This document shows positions 42,643-50,456 of a stretch of DNA of 50,456 bases, in pieces. The stretch is from DATAQC01 sp038238185. Its GTDB lineage: Bacteria > Actinomycetota > Acidimicrobiia > Acidimicrobiales > AC-14. Below the pieces are notes generated by a model. The model did not search any database. It saw nothing but the letters and a program-made list of their open reading frames with translations, and was not told the origin of the DNA. Position 1 is the stretch's first letter. Each line of letters starts with the position of its first letter. The stretch covers positions 1-50,456 of the forward strand of contig JBBRXY010000016.1 in assembly GCA_038238185.1 (NCBI GenBank), given 5' to 3'. The position numbers and the translations under genes were made by a program.

Positions 42643-42965
42643 GTGAGCGATCGGGGTGGAGCTCATCTGGTACGGCGACGATCGGGCGTGCTGCGACCAC
42701 GGCCCCCAGCACCCGCTCCGCTTCGAGCGCGTCGTCCTGACCCGCCGGGCTCATCACCGGATACGGCATCCTCGACCGTCCGGGCGTCGTCGAGACTCTC
42801 GCCCGCGACGCCACACGCGACGAGCCGAACCTGGTGCAACACCGACCGGTACATCGACGCCGTCGTCAGTGCCGAACACGGCGGGCGGGGACCATGGGCC
42901 AGGTTCGGGCCTGCGCCGCCGCGGTGGTGTCGGCGACGATCACGTTGACGAGAACCGGGAATTGT
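42643..42965 (+). pseudogene. AcuC-like deacetylase remnant with four +1 frameshifts
   Basis: Read piecewise, the sequence gives an N-terminal part of an AcuC/histone-deacetylase-like protein: VELIWYGDDRACCDHGPQHPLRFERVVLT, then ITGYGILDRPGVVETLARDATRDE, then TDRYIDAVVSAEHGG, then GVGDDHVDEN (each quoted in part). The joins at about 42654, 42748, 42837 and 42906 each need removal of one base. GGAGGAGGG lies before GTG at 42643, where the intact gene probably started. Homology stops at about 42960, where a fragment on the other strand begins. It cannot encode an active enzyme. AcuC-type proteins deacylate acetyl-CoA synthetase or other proteins. Confidence 0.6.
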
Positions 42966-43110
42966 GGTGCTCGGCGTACCAGACGCGCCGGTAACCCTGC
43001 CGCTCGGCTGCCTGAGCCAGGGCAACGGTTCCCTCGATGCTCTCGAGCGCAGTCTGGTGGCGGAGCCCCGAGCAGGCGGGTGGCCAGGTCGACCGGCGAA
43101 CATCTGCCTG
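42943..43110 (-). pseudogene. Luciferase-like monooxygenase N-terminal fragment
   Basis: On the minus strand the reading TALESIEGTVALAQAAERQGYRRVWYAEHHN (in pieces) matches the first beta-alpha unit of LLM-class flavin-dependent oxidoreductases, including the hallmark GYRRxWxAEHHN. An adjacent frame gives PVDLATRLLGA just before it, suggesting one more frameshift. After AEHHN the reading leaves the family and stops at 42940. Only about 40 residues of a normal 330-residue enzyme remain. Confidence 0.55.
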
Positions 43111-43325
43111 AGGGGATGATCCGCCCGGTGCGCGAGCCGCAGTTCGCCGCCGTCGAGCACCGGTATACGTACCCGGTACTGATGCGTTCTGGCCGAAGCG
43201 ATGCGCACAATCACCCATCCAGCGTCATCGCCACCATCGCCGGCGGGCCCAACCCCGACGACGGAGCCAGCGAGGGTGGCAGGCGGGGACGCCACCGGAT
43301 CAACTAGGCGAAAGAAACCCGTCAG
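43111..43325. other. Intergenic/decayed stretch
   Basis: I see no coherent gene here. The frames are short or low-complexity. One plus-strand reading (RPVREPQFAAVEHRYTYPV) is not recognisable. It probably continues the decayed zone that starts at 42.6 kb. Confidence 0.4.
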
Positions 43326-45356
43326 TTACGACGCGTCGTCGGTCCAGCCACAGAGCTCGGCCCGGGAGTGGATCCCCAACTTGGCGTAGAGATGGGCCAG
43401 GTGGGTCTCGACGGTGCGGCACGACACGATGAGGCGGTCGGCGGCCTCGGCAGTGGTCAAGCCGTTGGCGACCAAGCGGGCTACCTCACGCTCAGCGGGC
43501 GTCAGGGCCGCTCGGCGGTTCGGGTTTCGGCGATTCCAGTCGTCACAGGCCACCGAAACCGCTTCCTCCAACGACAGTGTGCGCCCCTCCAGCCAGGCCC
43601 GCGCCCAACGGCTACCCAGGGCTCCGGCCGCCACGGCACGTGCCCGGTCATAGGCGCCCTGGTCGACCGGGGAACGCGCGTAACCGCCCGTGTCGCGGAG
43701 GGTCGACGCAGCACCGAAGATCCTGGCGGCCAGACCGTACGAGCGCTGCCCGGTCAACAGGATCGCCGCGTCCTCCAAGCAGGTGGTGAGGCCTGCGAGA
43801 CCGCCAATTGCCTCGAACATCTTGAGCGCCTCCCGGCAAGCCCGCATCCCCGGACCGGGTCCGTGGCCGGCGGTACGTTCGAGGCGGGACAGGAGCCGCA
43901 GCGCCTCGGCCATGGCCAGGCGGTCGTCCGTCTCCACGGCCGACGTCCGGGCCTGTCTGATGAACGCGTGGGCCCTCGCCACGTCCCCCGTCTGCGCACT
44001 GCTGGCCGCCAAGCCGAGGAGGCAGAGCGTCTCCTGGTAGCTCGAGCCGTTCGCTGATCGGACGATGCCCAGAGCGTCTTCGAAGTGTGAAGCGGCGGCA
44101 CCGGGAGCGCCGGTCGCCTGCTCGAGACGGCCGAGGAACAGCAGATCGCGGGCGATCGCCAGGGCCTCGCCGTCGGCCCGGTCCCGGTCGAGGGCCGCAC
44201 CCAGGAGTAAGGAGGCGCGGCCGTAGTCGCCACGGAGACGTGACAACTCCGCCGACAGGGCCAGGGCGGTTGCCTGGTTCGGGATATCGCGAGCCTGGTC
44301 GGCCAGGGTGCGGGAATCCGTGAGCTCGCGGGCGGCCGCGGCGTAGTCACCCGCCAACAGGTCGACGCGGGCGAGCCCGAGCAACCCGAGCAGCAGCGCG
44401 TCGCCGCGCCCCTCCCGACGACCCAGGGCGACGCACTCGTCAAAGTCACGGCGAGCTTCAACCAGCCCGGCGATAAAGAGGTGGGACTGGCCACGGAACC
44501 ACAGCAGCTGGGCCAGGTCAGTTACCTCGGCGGCGGAGCGGACCGCCGCCACACTGGCATCGAGGGTGGTGTAGCCGGAGTACGGCGCCCGTCCCGAATC
44601 GATGTAGTGCTGGGCGACGATCGCTCCGTCGGCGTTACCGGACCTCCCGTCGAGATCGGCTGCCTGCTCGACGAGGGCCTCCGCCACCTGCCACGCGCCG
44701 CCACGACGGTGAAGCATCGCCGCCTGGCGCAGGACTCGAGCCCGGAACGGCAGTGGCGCGTCGTGAACGTTCTCGGCGACGGCCCACGTCACCCACCCCA
44801 AGGATTCACCCAACAGTCCGCGAAGTTGCCAGTACTTCACCAGCGCCGACACCAGCCGGACGCCGATCTGGGCGTCGCCGGTTCGGGCCCAGGCGAGTGC
44901 CGCCCGCAGGTTGTCGATCTCCGGATCCAGGCGGGGCAACCATGCCTCGCCCGCCACGTAGGAGGGCTCGGCCATCTCCGCCTCGACGAAGGTCAGACAC
45001 CACTCTGCATGCCGGCGCGGCAGCGTGCTCAGGTCGCCCGCTTCGGCCGAGGCGCGGGTGGCCGCGCCGCGAATGGCCTCAGGCATCCGGTAACGAGACG
45101 GGTCGCCGGGGACGCCCACGATCCAGCACTCGGCAACGAGCGCAGCATGCAGCGTGGCGATCTCCTCGGCATCGAAGCCGTTGCCACCGCATACCTGCTG
45201 GAGGGCGTCGAGGCGCCATCCGCCGACGAACACCGACATGCGGCCCATCAGCCGGCGCCGGGGAGCGGAGAGGGATGCCCAGACTCCCACCTGTCCAGTG
45301 GCAGTGTCGACCCGGGCCGGCGAGTCCGCCGAACCGGCAGCCGAGATCACCCTCAC
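43326..45356 (-). CDS. LuxR-type (LAL-like) regulator lacking its NTPase domain
   Basis: The 676-residue reading ends in a LuxR helix-turn-helix (LTPAEREVARLVANGLTTAEAADRLIVSCRTVETHLAHLYAKLGI in pieces, about 622-666). The middle is a long helical TPR-like array (about 110-600). The N-terminus begins at SAPRRRLMGRMSVFVGGWRLDALQQVCGG, the block that in LAL/NB-ARC regulators follows the ATPase. No Walker A motif is present in the protein or directly upstream. The GTG at 45356 is a nominal start without a ribosome site. The open frame has stayed intact over 2 kb, so either a headless protein is made or truncation is recent. Without the NTPase it could not be controlled in the usual ATP-dependent way. 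Confidence 0.7.
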   Translation of the reverse strand: MRVISAAGSADSPARVDTATGQVGVWASLSAPRRRLMGRMSVFVGGWRLDALQQVCGGNGFDAEEIATLHAALVAECWIVGVPGDPSRYRMPEAIRGAATRASAEAGDLSTLPRRHAEWCLTFVEAEMAEPSYVAGEAWLPRLDPEIDNLRAALAWARTGDAQIGVRLVSALVKYWQLRGLLGESLGWVTWAVAENVHDAPLPFRARVLRQAAMLHRRGGAWQVAEALVEQAADLDGRSGNADGAIVAQHYIDSGRAPYSGYTTLDASVAAVRSAAEVTDLAQLLWFRGQSHLFIAGLVEARRDFDECVALGRREGRGDALLLGLLGLARVDLLAGDYAAAARELTDSRTLADQARDIPNQATALALSAELSRLRGDYGRASLLLGAALDRDRADGEALAIARDLLFLGRLEQATGAPGAAASHFEDALGIVRSANGSSYQETLCLLGLAASSAQTGDVARAHAFIRQARTSAVETDDRLAMAEALRLLSRLERTAGHGPGPGMRACREALKMFEAIGGLAGLTTCLEDAAILLTGQRSYGLAARIFGAASTLRDTGGYARSPVDQGAYDRARAVAAGALGSRWARAWLEGRTLSLEEAVSVACDDWNRRNPNRRAALTPAEREVARLVANGLTTAEAADRLIVSCRTVETHLAHLYAKLGIHSRAELCGWTDDAS

Positions 45357-45649
45357 GGCGACGGCCGCCGTCTCGGGTCACCAGATCCGGTGGCTACTGG
45401 GGCATGACCGACGGTCGAGCGGGTCATCCAGGTGTTCACCGGGCCACAGAATAGACGTCAGCCCGATCACCCGATCCGAATCCCGGCGTGACCACACCTC
45501 GGGCGTGCTCTCGTTCGATCGCCTGGCCACTTCGACCGCCAGCCGACCACTCGCCAAGCGAGGATCTGGTCGGGGCCGGATACTTCGATCTCTCAGGGAC
45601 GATGAAGAAGGACCCGCCCGACGATGTCGACCAACGCCAGCACGAACGG

Positions 45650-46106
45650 GCTCGTCGGCGACTCCAAGCGCGTAGAGACGCCCGTTGTCTTTGACGTACC
45701 AGGTGCCCGTCGAAGGCCGGAACACGGCGATGTCGGTGGTGGCGTTGTTGTCCTAATTGGCCGGGACGGGGATGTCACCCGAGGTGCCGAAGTTGTGGCA
45801 GTGTCGGAACGGCAGACCCGTGCACGCACCAGACACTGGTGGGCGACGGAACACCGACGCGTCGGTCTTGCCGTCACCGTCGAAGTCGGCGGGAGGCCGG
45901 CGGACAGTCACGTCGGCGACGGCCACGCCGATGGGACCGATGCCCACGGCCACGGTGGCCACCACCGTGTTGGTGGCGGTGTCGATCACCGACACGCTGT
46001 TCGAGTCGAAGTTGGCCACGTAGGCCCGGGTGCCGGCCGGGTTGACGGCTACGCCTTGGGGATTGGTGCCCACCGCCACGGTGGCCACCACGGTGTTGGT
46101 TGGCGG
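45650..46106 (-). pseudogene. Beta-propeller / VCBS-type secreted protein remnant
   Basis: On the minus strand, YVTN propeller repeats are clear (NTVVATVAVGTNPQGVAVNP, RAYVANFDSNSVSVIDTATNTVVATVAVG in pieces). VCBS/FG-GAP-like units follow (DFDGDGKTDASVFR; GDIPVPAN, stop, DNNATTDIAVFRPSTGTWYV). The in-frame TAG at 45753-45755 stands where the family normally has Tyr (PADYDGDG), so it is a single-base nonsense change. Beyond TWYVKDNGRLYALGVAD the reading loses the repeat pattern, implying another lesion. There is no signal peptide or start; the 5' end is joined to an unrelated fragment. Confidence 0.65.
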
Positions 46107-46226
46107 CCACGGGGCGTCGCAGCCATAGTGGTGAGCGATCAGGCCGACAAGGACGGTTCGCAGCGGCATCGGGTCAGGCATGTACAGCCAGCGCCCGAAC
46201 ACGGCCCCCTCGACCTCGGCCAGCGT
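46107..46226 (-). pseudogene. NTPase fragment fused to the propeller remnant
   Basis: The reading LAEVEGAVFGRWLYMPDP followed by LRTVLVGLIAHHYGCDAPW resembles the segment before Walker A in plasmid/phage-type ATPases of actinobacteria (a pattern like FRRWLYLPDP...GDPVWL...PPSSGKT). It stops at the Trp, and the next residues belong to the beta-propeller. It is in the same frame as the propeller reading, so the junction is a precise deletion or recombination. Family assignment is tentative. Confidence 0.35.
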
Positions 46227-46366
46227 CGGCGGGGTCGAAGGTGGTCGGCCTCGGCCACCAGAACGGGCCAGCCACGGAGCGGAAGGGTGTACCTGCTGAC
46301 GGCCGATATCCGGGCGACACTCGCTTCCCTGCGGTGAGGTGCCGGCCGCCGGTTCCCGTTCGGGTA

Positions 46367-46386
46367 GACCCGAACGCTGGACCGAA
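46367..46386. repeat. 9-bp perfect inverted repeat with 2-bp spacer
   Basis: CGTTCGGGT and ACCCGAACG are separated by AG, between the end of the Fic gene and the decayed zone. The near-palindrome could be a terminator stem for the Fic operon, or a site left by a mobile element. No T-tract is present. Confidence 0.5.
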
Positions 46387-46454
46387 ACGTCACGCACGTC
46401 CGGGGTCGCCGCCGATGGCCCCGCGATGCAGGCCCCGACGGCGAAGGTGTTCCC

Positions 46455-47657
46455 TCAGGCGGAGCCGCGGTTGCGGCGACCGGAACGGGCGGCGAAGCGG
46501 TCGAGAGCGTCGAGCACCTCGGGCGCACGCCAGAGTTGGTTGCGCTTGCGGTCGGTGAACTCGACGAGCACACCGGCGACGACGAGAGGCCGCAGCGACC
46601 GGTAGGCGTTCTGGGGAGCGATGCCGATCTCGGCAGCGACCAGCGCGGCATTGACGACTGGATGGCGCAGGAGCAGCTCGGCGACCCTCCATGCGGTCGC
46701 GTCCCGGCGGGCGCGCACCCGCTCCTGCCAGTCGTGGCGGATGGTGCGGAGGTCGTCGACGAGCCGCCGGCCGTTGGCCACGGCCCGGAACGCGGCGGCG
46801 GCGAACGCCTCGACGACGGCGGTCGGATCTCCGTCGCGATAGCGGGTCAATGCGACGAAGTAGCCGTCGATGTCAGTCAGCAGACCGGCCGACACCGGCA
46901 CCGTTACGTTGCGGACCAGGCCCTTGGCGCGCAGGTGGGCGTGCACGAGGGCGCGGCCGGTGCGGCCGTTGCCGTCGGGGAACGGGTGGATCGTCTCGAA
47001 CTGGGCGTGGGCAAGTGCGGCGTGGGCAAGGACCGGAATGTCGTCTCGTTCGATGAACGCCACCAGGTCGGCGATCCCGGCCGGCACACGGTCATGGCGC
47101 GGAGGGACGAAGGCGGCGCCGTGCGGCCCGAGGTCACCGCCGCCGATCCAGACCTGCTGTTCGCGCCACCGTCCGGCGATGTCGGGATCGCTGCGCTCGA
47201 GGAGGGCGGCATGCATGGCGAGAATGGCCTCGCCGTTGATCCGCTTCGCCAGCGCGATGGCCGCGCTCATGGCCCGCTCGTTGGCCACGATCATCGAGGC
47301 GTTCCGACCGGCGTGGACGTGCAGTTCGGCCTCGGCGATTGCCCGTGCCGGCGCGGTCAGGTTTTCGATGCTCGAAGAAGCGGCCGACTCCGACCGCAGC
47401 AAAACGGCGGCGAAGGGAGCGATCTCACGACCCAGCTCGGCGTCGAAGCGAGCGATCTCGGCGGCAACTTCCTCGACAAGCGCCGCGGTCTCGGATGCCA
47501 CCACGACGGCGACAGAGACGATGGGCGGCACGATGGCGGCCTCGTACGAACCGCGGTCGCGGCGCCGCGCTGTGCGCGAAGCAGGCACATCGGCCGACTG
47601 GCCTTGTTCTCGGTTGCGGGCCGGCGACGGGCTACCCGATGTCGGGCACCTCGGCAT
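46455..47657 (-). CDS. Fic-domain protein with N-terminal inhibitory motif
   Basis: Fic enzymes transfer AMP or other phosphate-containing groups to protein hydroxyls. The 400-residue protein has the complete active-site motif HPFPDGNGRTGR (224-235). Upstream, SSSIEN (residues 94-99) fits the inhibitory helix pattern S/T-x-x-x-E-G/N, in which the Glu blocks ATP, so the enzyme is self-inhibited (class II layout). A C-terminal winged-helix-like region (about 315-390: LLLRHPVVNAALVAAEIGIAPQNAYRSLRPLV in pieces) suits DNA or partner binding. It is the last gene of an overlapping run; its ATG at 47657 lies 26 bases inside the SWIM gene, with no clear ribosome site. Confidence 0.92.
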   Translation of the reverse strand: MPRCPTSGSPSPARNREQGQSADVPASRTARRRDRGSYEAAIVPPIVSVAVVVASETAALVEEVAAEIARFDAELGREIAPFAAVLLRSESAASSSIENLTAPARAIAEAELHVHAGRNASMIVANERAMSAAIALAKRINGEAILAMHAALLERSDPDIAGRWREQQVWIGGGDLGPHGAAFVPPRHDRVPAGIADLVAFIERDDIPVLAHAALAHAQFETIHPFPDGNGRTGRALVHAHLRAKGLVRNVTVPVSAGLLTDIDGYFVALTRYRDGDPTAVVEAFAAAAFRAVANGRRLVDDLRTIRHDWQERVRARRDATAWRVAELLLRHPVVNAALVAAEIGIAPQNAYRSLRPLVVAGVLVEFTDRKRNQLWRAPEVLDALDRFAARSGRRNRGSA

Positions 47658-48489
47658 CGGCGGAGGTGATCAGCCGCTCGTAGGCCAAGCTGACCGCGTC
47701 GCGGAACGGCAGACCGGCGACGGTCAGGTCAAGGACCTCGAGGCCATCGAGCACGGCGGCGGGCTCGGCGGGGTCGGCTCGCTGGACATCACCCGCCGGC
47801 GGAGCCAGATCACCCGGCTCCGGCATGGACGGGCCGTTGAACGGCCACCACGGGGCAACTTCGTCGGCCGCGCCGTCGGTGACCCGGGAGCCCCGGAGCG
47901 GATCGAGGATCTCCTCACGGCTGCGTCCCCGCCAGGCAAGCAATAGCCACGGGTCGGTGTCGAGCTGGTCGGCGAACACGTACAGCACCGCGGCGATGTG
48001 CTTGCACGGGTTCTCCCAGTCCGGGCAGCTGCAGCGGGCGCGCAACTCCTTCCACGTCCCGGGAAACAGCGCCACCCCCGCAGCGCGGAACACCTCCTCC
48101 AGATCGGCTGGCACCTCGCCGGCGAGGAGCCGGGCCACGAATCCGACCTTGGCCCTCATGGCCGCGTCGATCGCCTGCCACTGCGCCGGGGTCGGCTCCG
48201 GCAGGGAGACGGTGACGAGATAGGGGGTGCGGCGCGAACCCTGGACTTGAGCGGCGATCGTCGCGGCGTGCACGTCGAGGCTCAACACCTGCCCCGACCG
48301 GGCGTAACGGCGGCCTCGCTGCATGCGCGTCCCGAGGCCGTAGGACTCCAGCATCTCGACGAAGCGCCGGGACCACCACGTCGCCGCCATCGTCCCTCGC
48401 TGGCGCGACGTGACCAGCCCGCCCTCGGCCGGCAGCGGGACCGAGGCGGCGTACCGCTGCCAGGGATCGTCCCATCGCCGGCCGGCCAT
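47632..48489 (-). CDS. SWIM zinc-finger protein
   Basis: The 285-residue protein carries the SWIM signature C153-S-C155-x6-C162-x-H164 (RCSCPDWENPCKHI). An N-terminal region with WWSRRFVEMLESYGLGTRMQRGRRYARSG (in pieces, about 38-66) precedes it, as in the actinobacterial SWIM proteins encoded next to SNF2 helicases. SWIM fingers bind DNA or proteins. The C-terminal part is acidic and Pro-rich. The ATG at 48489 shares one base with the helicase stop (TGATG), so it is translated with the helicase and likely works with it. It overlaps the Fic gene at its 3' end. Confidence 0.92.
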   Translation of the reverse strand: MAGRRWDDPWQRYAASVPLPAEGGLVTSRQRGTMAATWWSRRFVEMLESYGLGTRMQRGRRYARSGQVLSLDVHAATIAAQVQGSRRTPYLVTVSLPEPTPAQWQAIDAAMRAKVGFVARLLAGEVPADLEEVFRAAGVALFPGTWKELRARCSCPDWENPCKHIAAVLYVFADQLDTDPWLLLAWRGRSREEILDPLRGSRVTDGAADEVAPWWPFNGPSMPEPGDLAPPAGDVQRADPAEPAAVLDGLEVLDLTVAGLPFRDAVSLAYERLITSADAEVPDIG

Positions 48490-50456
48490 CAGGCCACGCC
48501 ACCCGGACGCAAGGCGACCAGGTCGGCCAGCTCGGCCGTCGACAGCTCGCTCAGCCAGGCCTCGCCCGTGCCGACCACCCGCTGGGCCAAGTCGCGCTTT
48601 CGGGTGATCATCTCGTCGATGCGCTCCTCTACGGTGCCGAGGGTCACCAGCTTGTGGACCTGGACAGTCCGGCGCTGGCCGATGCGGTAGGCGCGATCGG
48701 TGGCCTGGTCCTCAACTGCCGGGTTCCACCACCGGTCCAGATGGATGACGTGAGACGCGGCCGTGAGGTTGAGCCCGGTCCCGCCCGCCTTGAGCGAGAT
48801 GAGGAACAGTTGCGGACCGTGGCGATCTTCGAACCTTCTCACCATCTCGTCGCGAGCCGGGCGCCGCACGCCCCCGTGCAGCCACAGCACCTCGGTGCCG
48901 AACCGGCGTTGCAGGTAGGGCGCCAGCAGCTCGCCCCACGCCTTGAACTGGGTGAAGCACAGCACCTTGTCGCCCTCTTCCAGGATCTCCTCGAGCAGCT
49001 CCTCGGTGCGGGTGAGTTTGCCCGAGCGACCGCGCAGCGGCGACCCGTCGGCCTGGAAATGGGCGGGGTGGTTGCACACCTGCTTCAGCCGTAGAAGCCC
49101 GGCCAGGACCAGCCCCCGGCGGCTGATGCCCTCGGCCTCGTCGGCGCCAGCGAGGAGGTCGTCGACCACGGCCTGGTAGAGAGTCGCCTGCTCACGGCTG
49201 AGCGGGCAGCGGTCGACCGTCTCGATCTTGTCCGGGAGGTCGGTGATGATCGAGCGGTCGGTCTTCAGCCGGCGTAGGACGAACGGCCCGGTGGCCCGCC
49301 GGAGCAGTTCGGTGGCCTCCGCGTCGTTGTCCCGCTCGATGGGCAGGGCGAAGCGCTCCCGGAACGTGCGCGCCGAGCCCAGCAATCCGGGGTTGAGCAC
49401 CTGCATGATCGACCACAGCTCGCTCAGCCGGTTCTCCACCGGGGTGCCGGTGAGGGCGATCCGCCGCCGGGCGCGGAGCTGCCCCACCGCCTTCGTCTGT
49501 GCCGCGCCAGGGTTCTTGATCTGCTGCGCCTCGTCGAGCACGAGCCGTCCCCAGTCGACCGCGGCCAGCTCGGCGACATCGCGGGCGACCAGCGAGTAGG
49601 TAGTCAGCACGACGTCGTGTCCGGCGAACGCCCTCCTCGCCCGGTCCGGCCCGTGGTGTGTGTGTACGTCGATCGACGGAGCGAAACGGGCCAGCTCCCG
49701 CTCCCAGTTGCCGAGGACCGACACCGGGCACACGACGAGTGTGACGCCCTCGACGGGATCGGCGAGCAGCGCGGCGATGAGCTGTGCGGTCTTGCCGAGC
49801 CCCATGTCGTCGGCCAGGCAGGCGCCCAGCCCCAGCCGGCCCAGGAACGCCAGCCAGCCCGTGCCGCGCTCCTGGTAGGGCCGTAGCTCGCCGTCGAAAC
49901 CCGTCGGCGTGGCGATCGGTTCGACGGTGGCGTGGATGGCGTCGTCGAGCAGCGACGAGAGCCACGGGACGGCCGATGCGTCGACACCGACGACCTCGGT
50001 ATCATCGCCGACCCCGAGCTGGTCGAGGCCCAGCCCGGCGCGCAGAAGGTCTCCGGCCGGGGCGACGGCCCTCGTCCCGACGGACTCCAGCAGCGCGCTG
50101 ACCTGCATCGGGTCGATCTCCACCCACTGGCCCCGCAACCGCACCAGTGACCGCTTGGCGTCGACGGCACGGGCCAGAGCGACAAGGTCGGCCTTGGTCA
50201 GCCGGTGCTCGCCGAGCGCGGCCTGCCAGCTGAAGGCGACGATGGCGTCGATGCCGAGTCCGCCAGCTGTGACCGACGCCGACGACGACTGCTTCGTCGC
50301 CTTGGCCCGCAAGCCGAGGCGAGGGCGGTGGGACCACCACGACGGGAGGAGGACGCCGATGCCCGCTTCGTCGAGAGCGCCGGCACGCTCGCGCAGCAGC
50401 CGGATGACCGACGCGCCGTCGAGGACCAGACTGTCCGGAGCCGCTTCGTCGAGGAC
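48489..50456 (-). CDS. SNF2-family helicase/translocase (5' end outside window)
   Basis: The frame is open to the window edge, so the N-terminus is missing. The visible part has a bacterial SNF2 accessory region near the edge (LVLDGASVIRLLRERAGAL, GVLLPSWWSHRPRLGLRA; then VRLRGQWVEIDP). Motif I follows as DDMGLGKTAQ, motif II as DEAQ (LVLDEAQQIKN), motif III as LTGTPVENRL and motif V/VI as SLKAGGTGLNL and QATDRAYRIGQ. It should be an ATP-driven double-stranded DNA translocase that remodels DNA-protein complexes. Its TGA overlaps the SWIM start (TGATG). The three-gene order helicase, SWIM protein, Fic suggests one functional unit. Confidence 0.94.
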   Translation of the reverse strand, partial: VLDEAAPDSLVLDGASVIRLLRERAGALDEAGIGVLLPSWWSHRPRLGLRAKATKQSSSASVTAGGLGIDAIVAFSWQAALGEHRLTKADLVALARAVDAKRSLVRLRGQWVEIDPMQVSALLESVGTRAVAPAGDLLRAGLGLDQLGVGDDTEVVGVDASAVPWLSSLLDDAIHATVEPIATPTGFDGELRPYQERGTGWLAFLGRLGLGACLADDMGLGKTAQLIAALLADPVEGVTLVVCPVSVLGNWERELARFAPSIDVHTHHGPDRARRAFAGHDVVLTTYSLVARDVAELAAVDWGRLVLDEAQQIKNPGAAQTKAVGQLRARRRIALTGTPVENRLSELWSIMQVLNPGLLGSARTFRERFALPIERDNDAEATELLRRATGPFVLRRLKTDRSIITDLPDKIETVDRCPLSREQATLYQAVVDDLLAGADEAEGISRRGLVLAGLLRLKQVCNHPAHFQADGSPLRGRSGKLTRTEELLEEILEEGDKVLCFTQFKAWGELLAPYLQRRFGTEVLWLHGGVRRPARDEMVRRFEDRHGPQLFLISLKAGGTGLNLTAASHVIHLDRWWNPAVEDQATDRAYRIGQRRTVQVHKLVTLGTVEERIDEMITRKRDLAQRVVGTGEAWLSELSTAELADLVALRPGGVA

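Noticed and set aside
42643..42965. Programmed ribosomal frameshifting in the AcuC-like gene
   Set aside because: Four shifts in 250 bases without slippery sites or stimulators, plus truncation, indicate decay or sequence error instead.
46455..50456. A known SNF2-containing defence system such as DISARM
   Set aside because: No methyltransferase, phospholipase-D or DUF1998 gene is visible beside the helicase; the SWIM-SNF2 pair is also common outside defence loci. The part beyond 50456 cannot be seen.

Overview
The window is about 70% GC, with GTG and TTG starts, dense ATGA/TGATG/GTGA stop-start overlaps and actinobacterial families: a choice-of-anchor P type lipoprotein, DUF1269 and DUF3817 proteins, lipobox proteins with Thr/Pro-rich linkers, and an XRE regulator beside a phasin. 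It most resembles a free-living, PHA-storing actinomycetote, possibly of the class Acidimicrobiia. That placement is inference from family content; there is no rRNA or tRNA here to test it.

Layout. 1-1453: edge region ending in a serine recombinase that has lost its catalytic domain. 1499-12.7 kb: mixed chromosomal genes: ribulose-phosphate epimerase, polysaccharide deacetylase lipoprotein, DUF1269 membrane protein, voltage-gated-type K+ channel, a small basic protein, a CBS-domain protein, a tyrosine recombinase, a membrane-anchored PI-PLC-like protein coupled to a solute-binding lipoprotein, a SpoIID-like protein and a small repeat protein. 12.8-17.4 kb: assimilatory sulfur genes (siroheme reductase, then CysH), a protein with a Lys/Ala-rich tail coupled to UppP, and a second copy of the small basic protein. 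17.5-22.6 kb: a HELTH metalloprotease-like protein, an ECF sigma factor with an anti-sigma-like membrane partner, and small proteins including a MarR regulator. 22.9-27.4 kb: two MMPL exporters facing tail to tail. 27.6-28.8 kb: a secreted lipoprotein.

28.8-40.6 kb is the main metabolic block, a polyhydroxyalkanoate (PHA) locus. A leftward run (maoC-like dehydratase, phaC, 3-hydroxyacyl-CoA dehydrogenase, thiolase, aceE, second dehydrogenase) has three ATGA overlaps. A rightward run holds a phasin-like protein, an XRE regulator, a second phaC and a patatin-like lipase. Together they would carry pyruvate to acetyl-CoA, acetoacetyl-CoA, 3-hydroxybutyryl-CoA and polymer on a granule. No PhaB-type reductase is present.

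40.6-46.4 kb: a lipoprotein, a NERD protein, then a decayed zone: an AcuC-like gene with single-base insertions, a luciferase-like fragment, a LuxR regulator without its NTPase domain, and a beta-propeller/VCBS pseudogene joined to an NTPase fragment. 46.4-50.4 kb: an intact overlapping Fic - SWIM zinc finger - SNF2 helicase operon that runs off the right edge.
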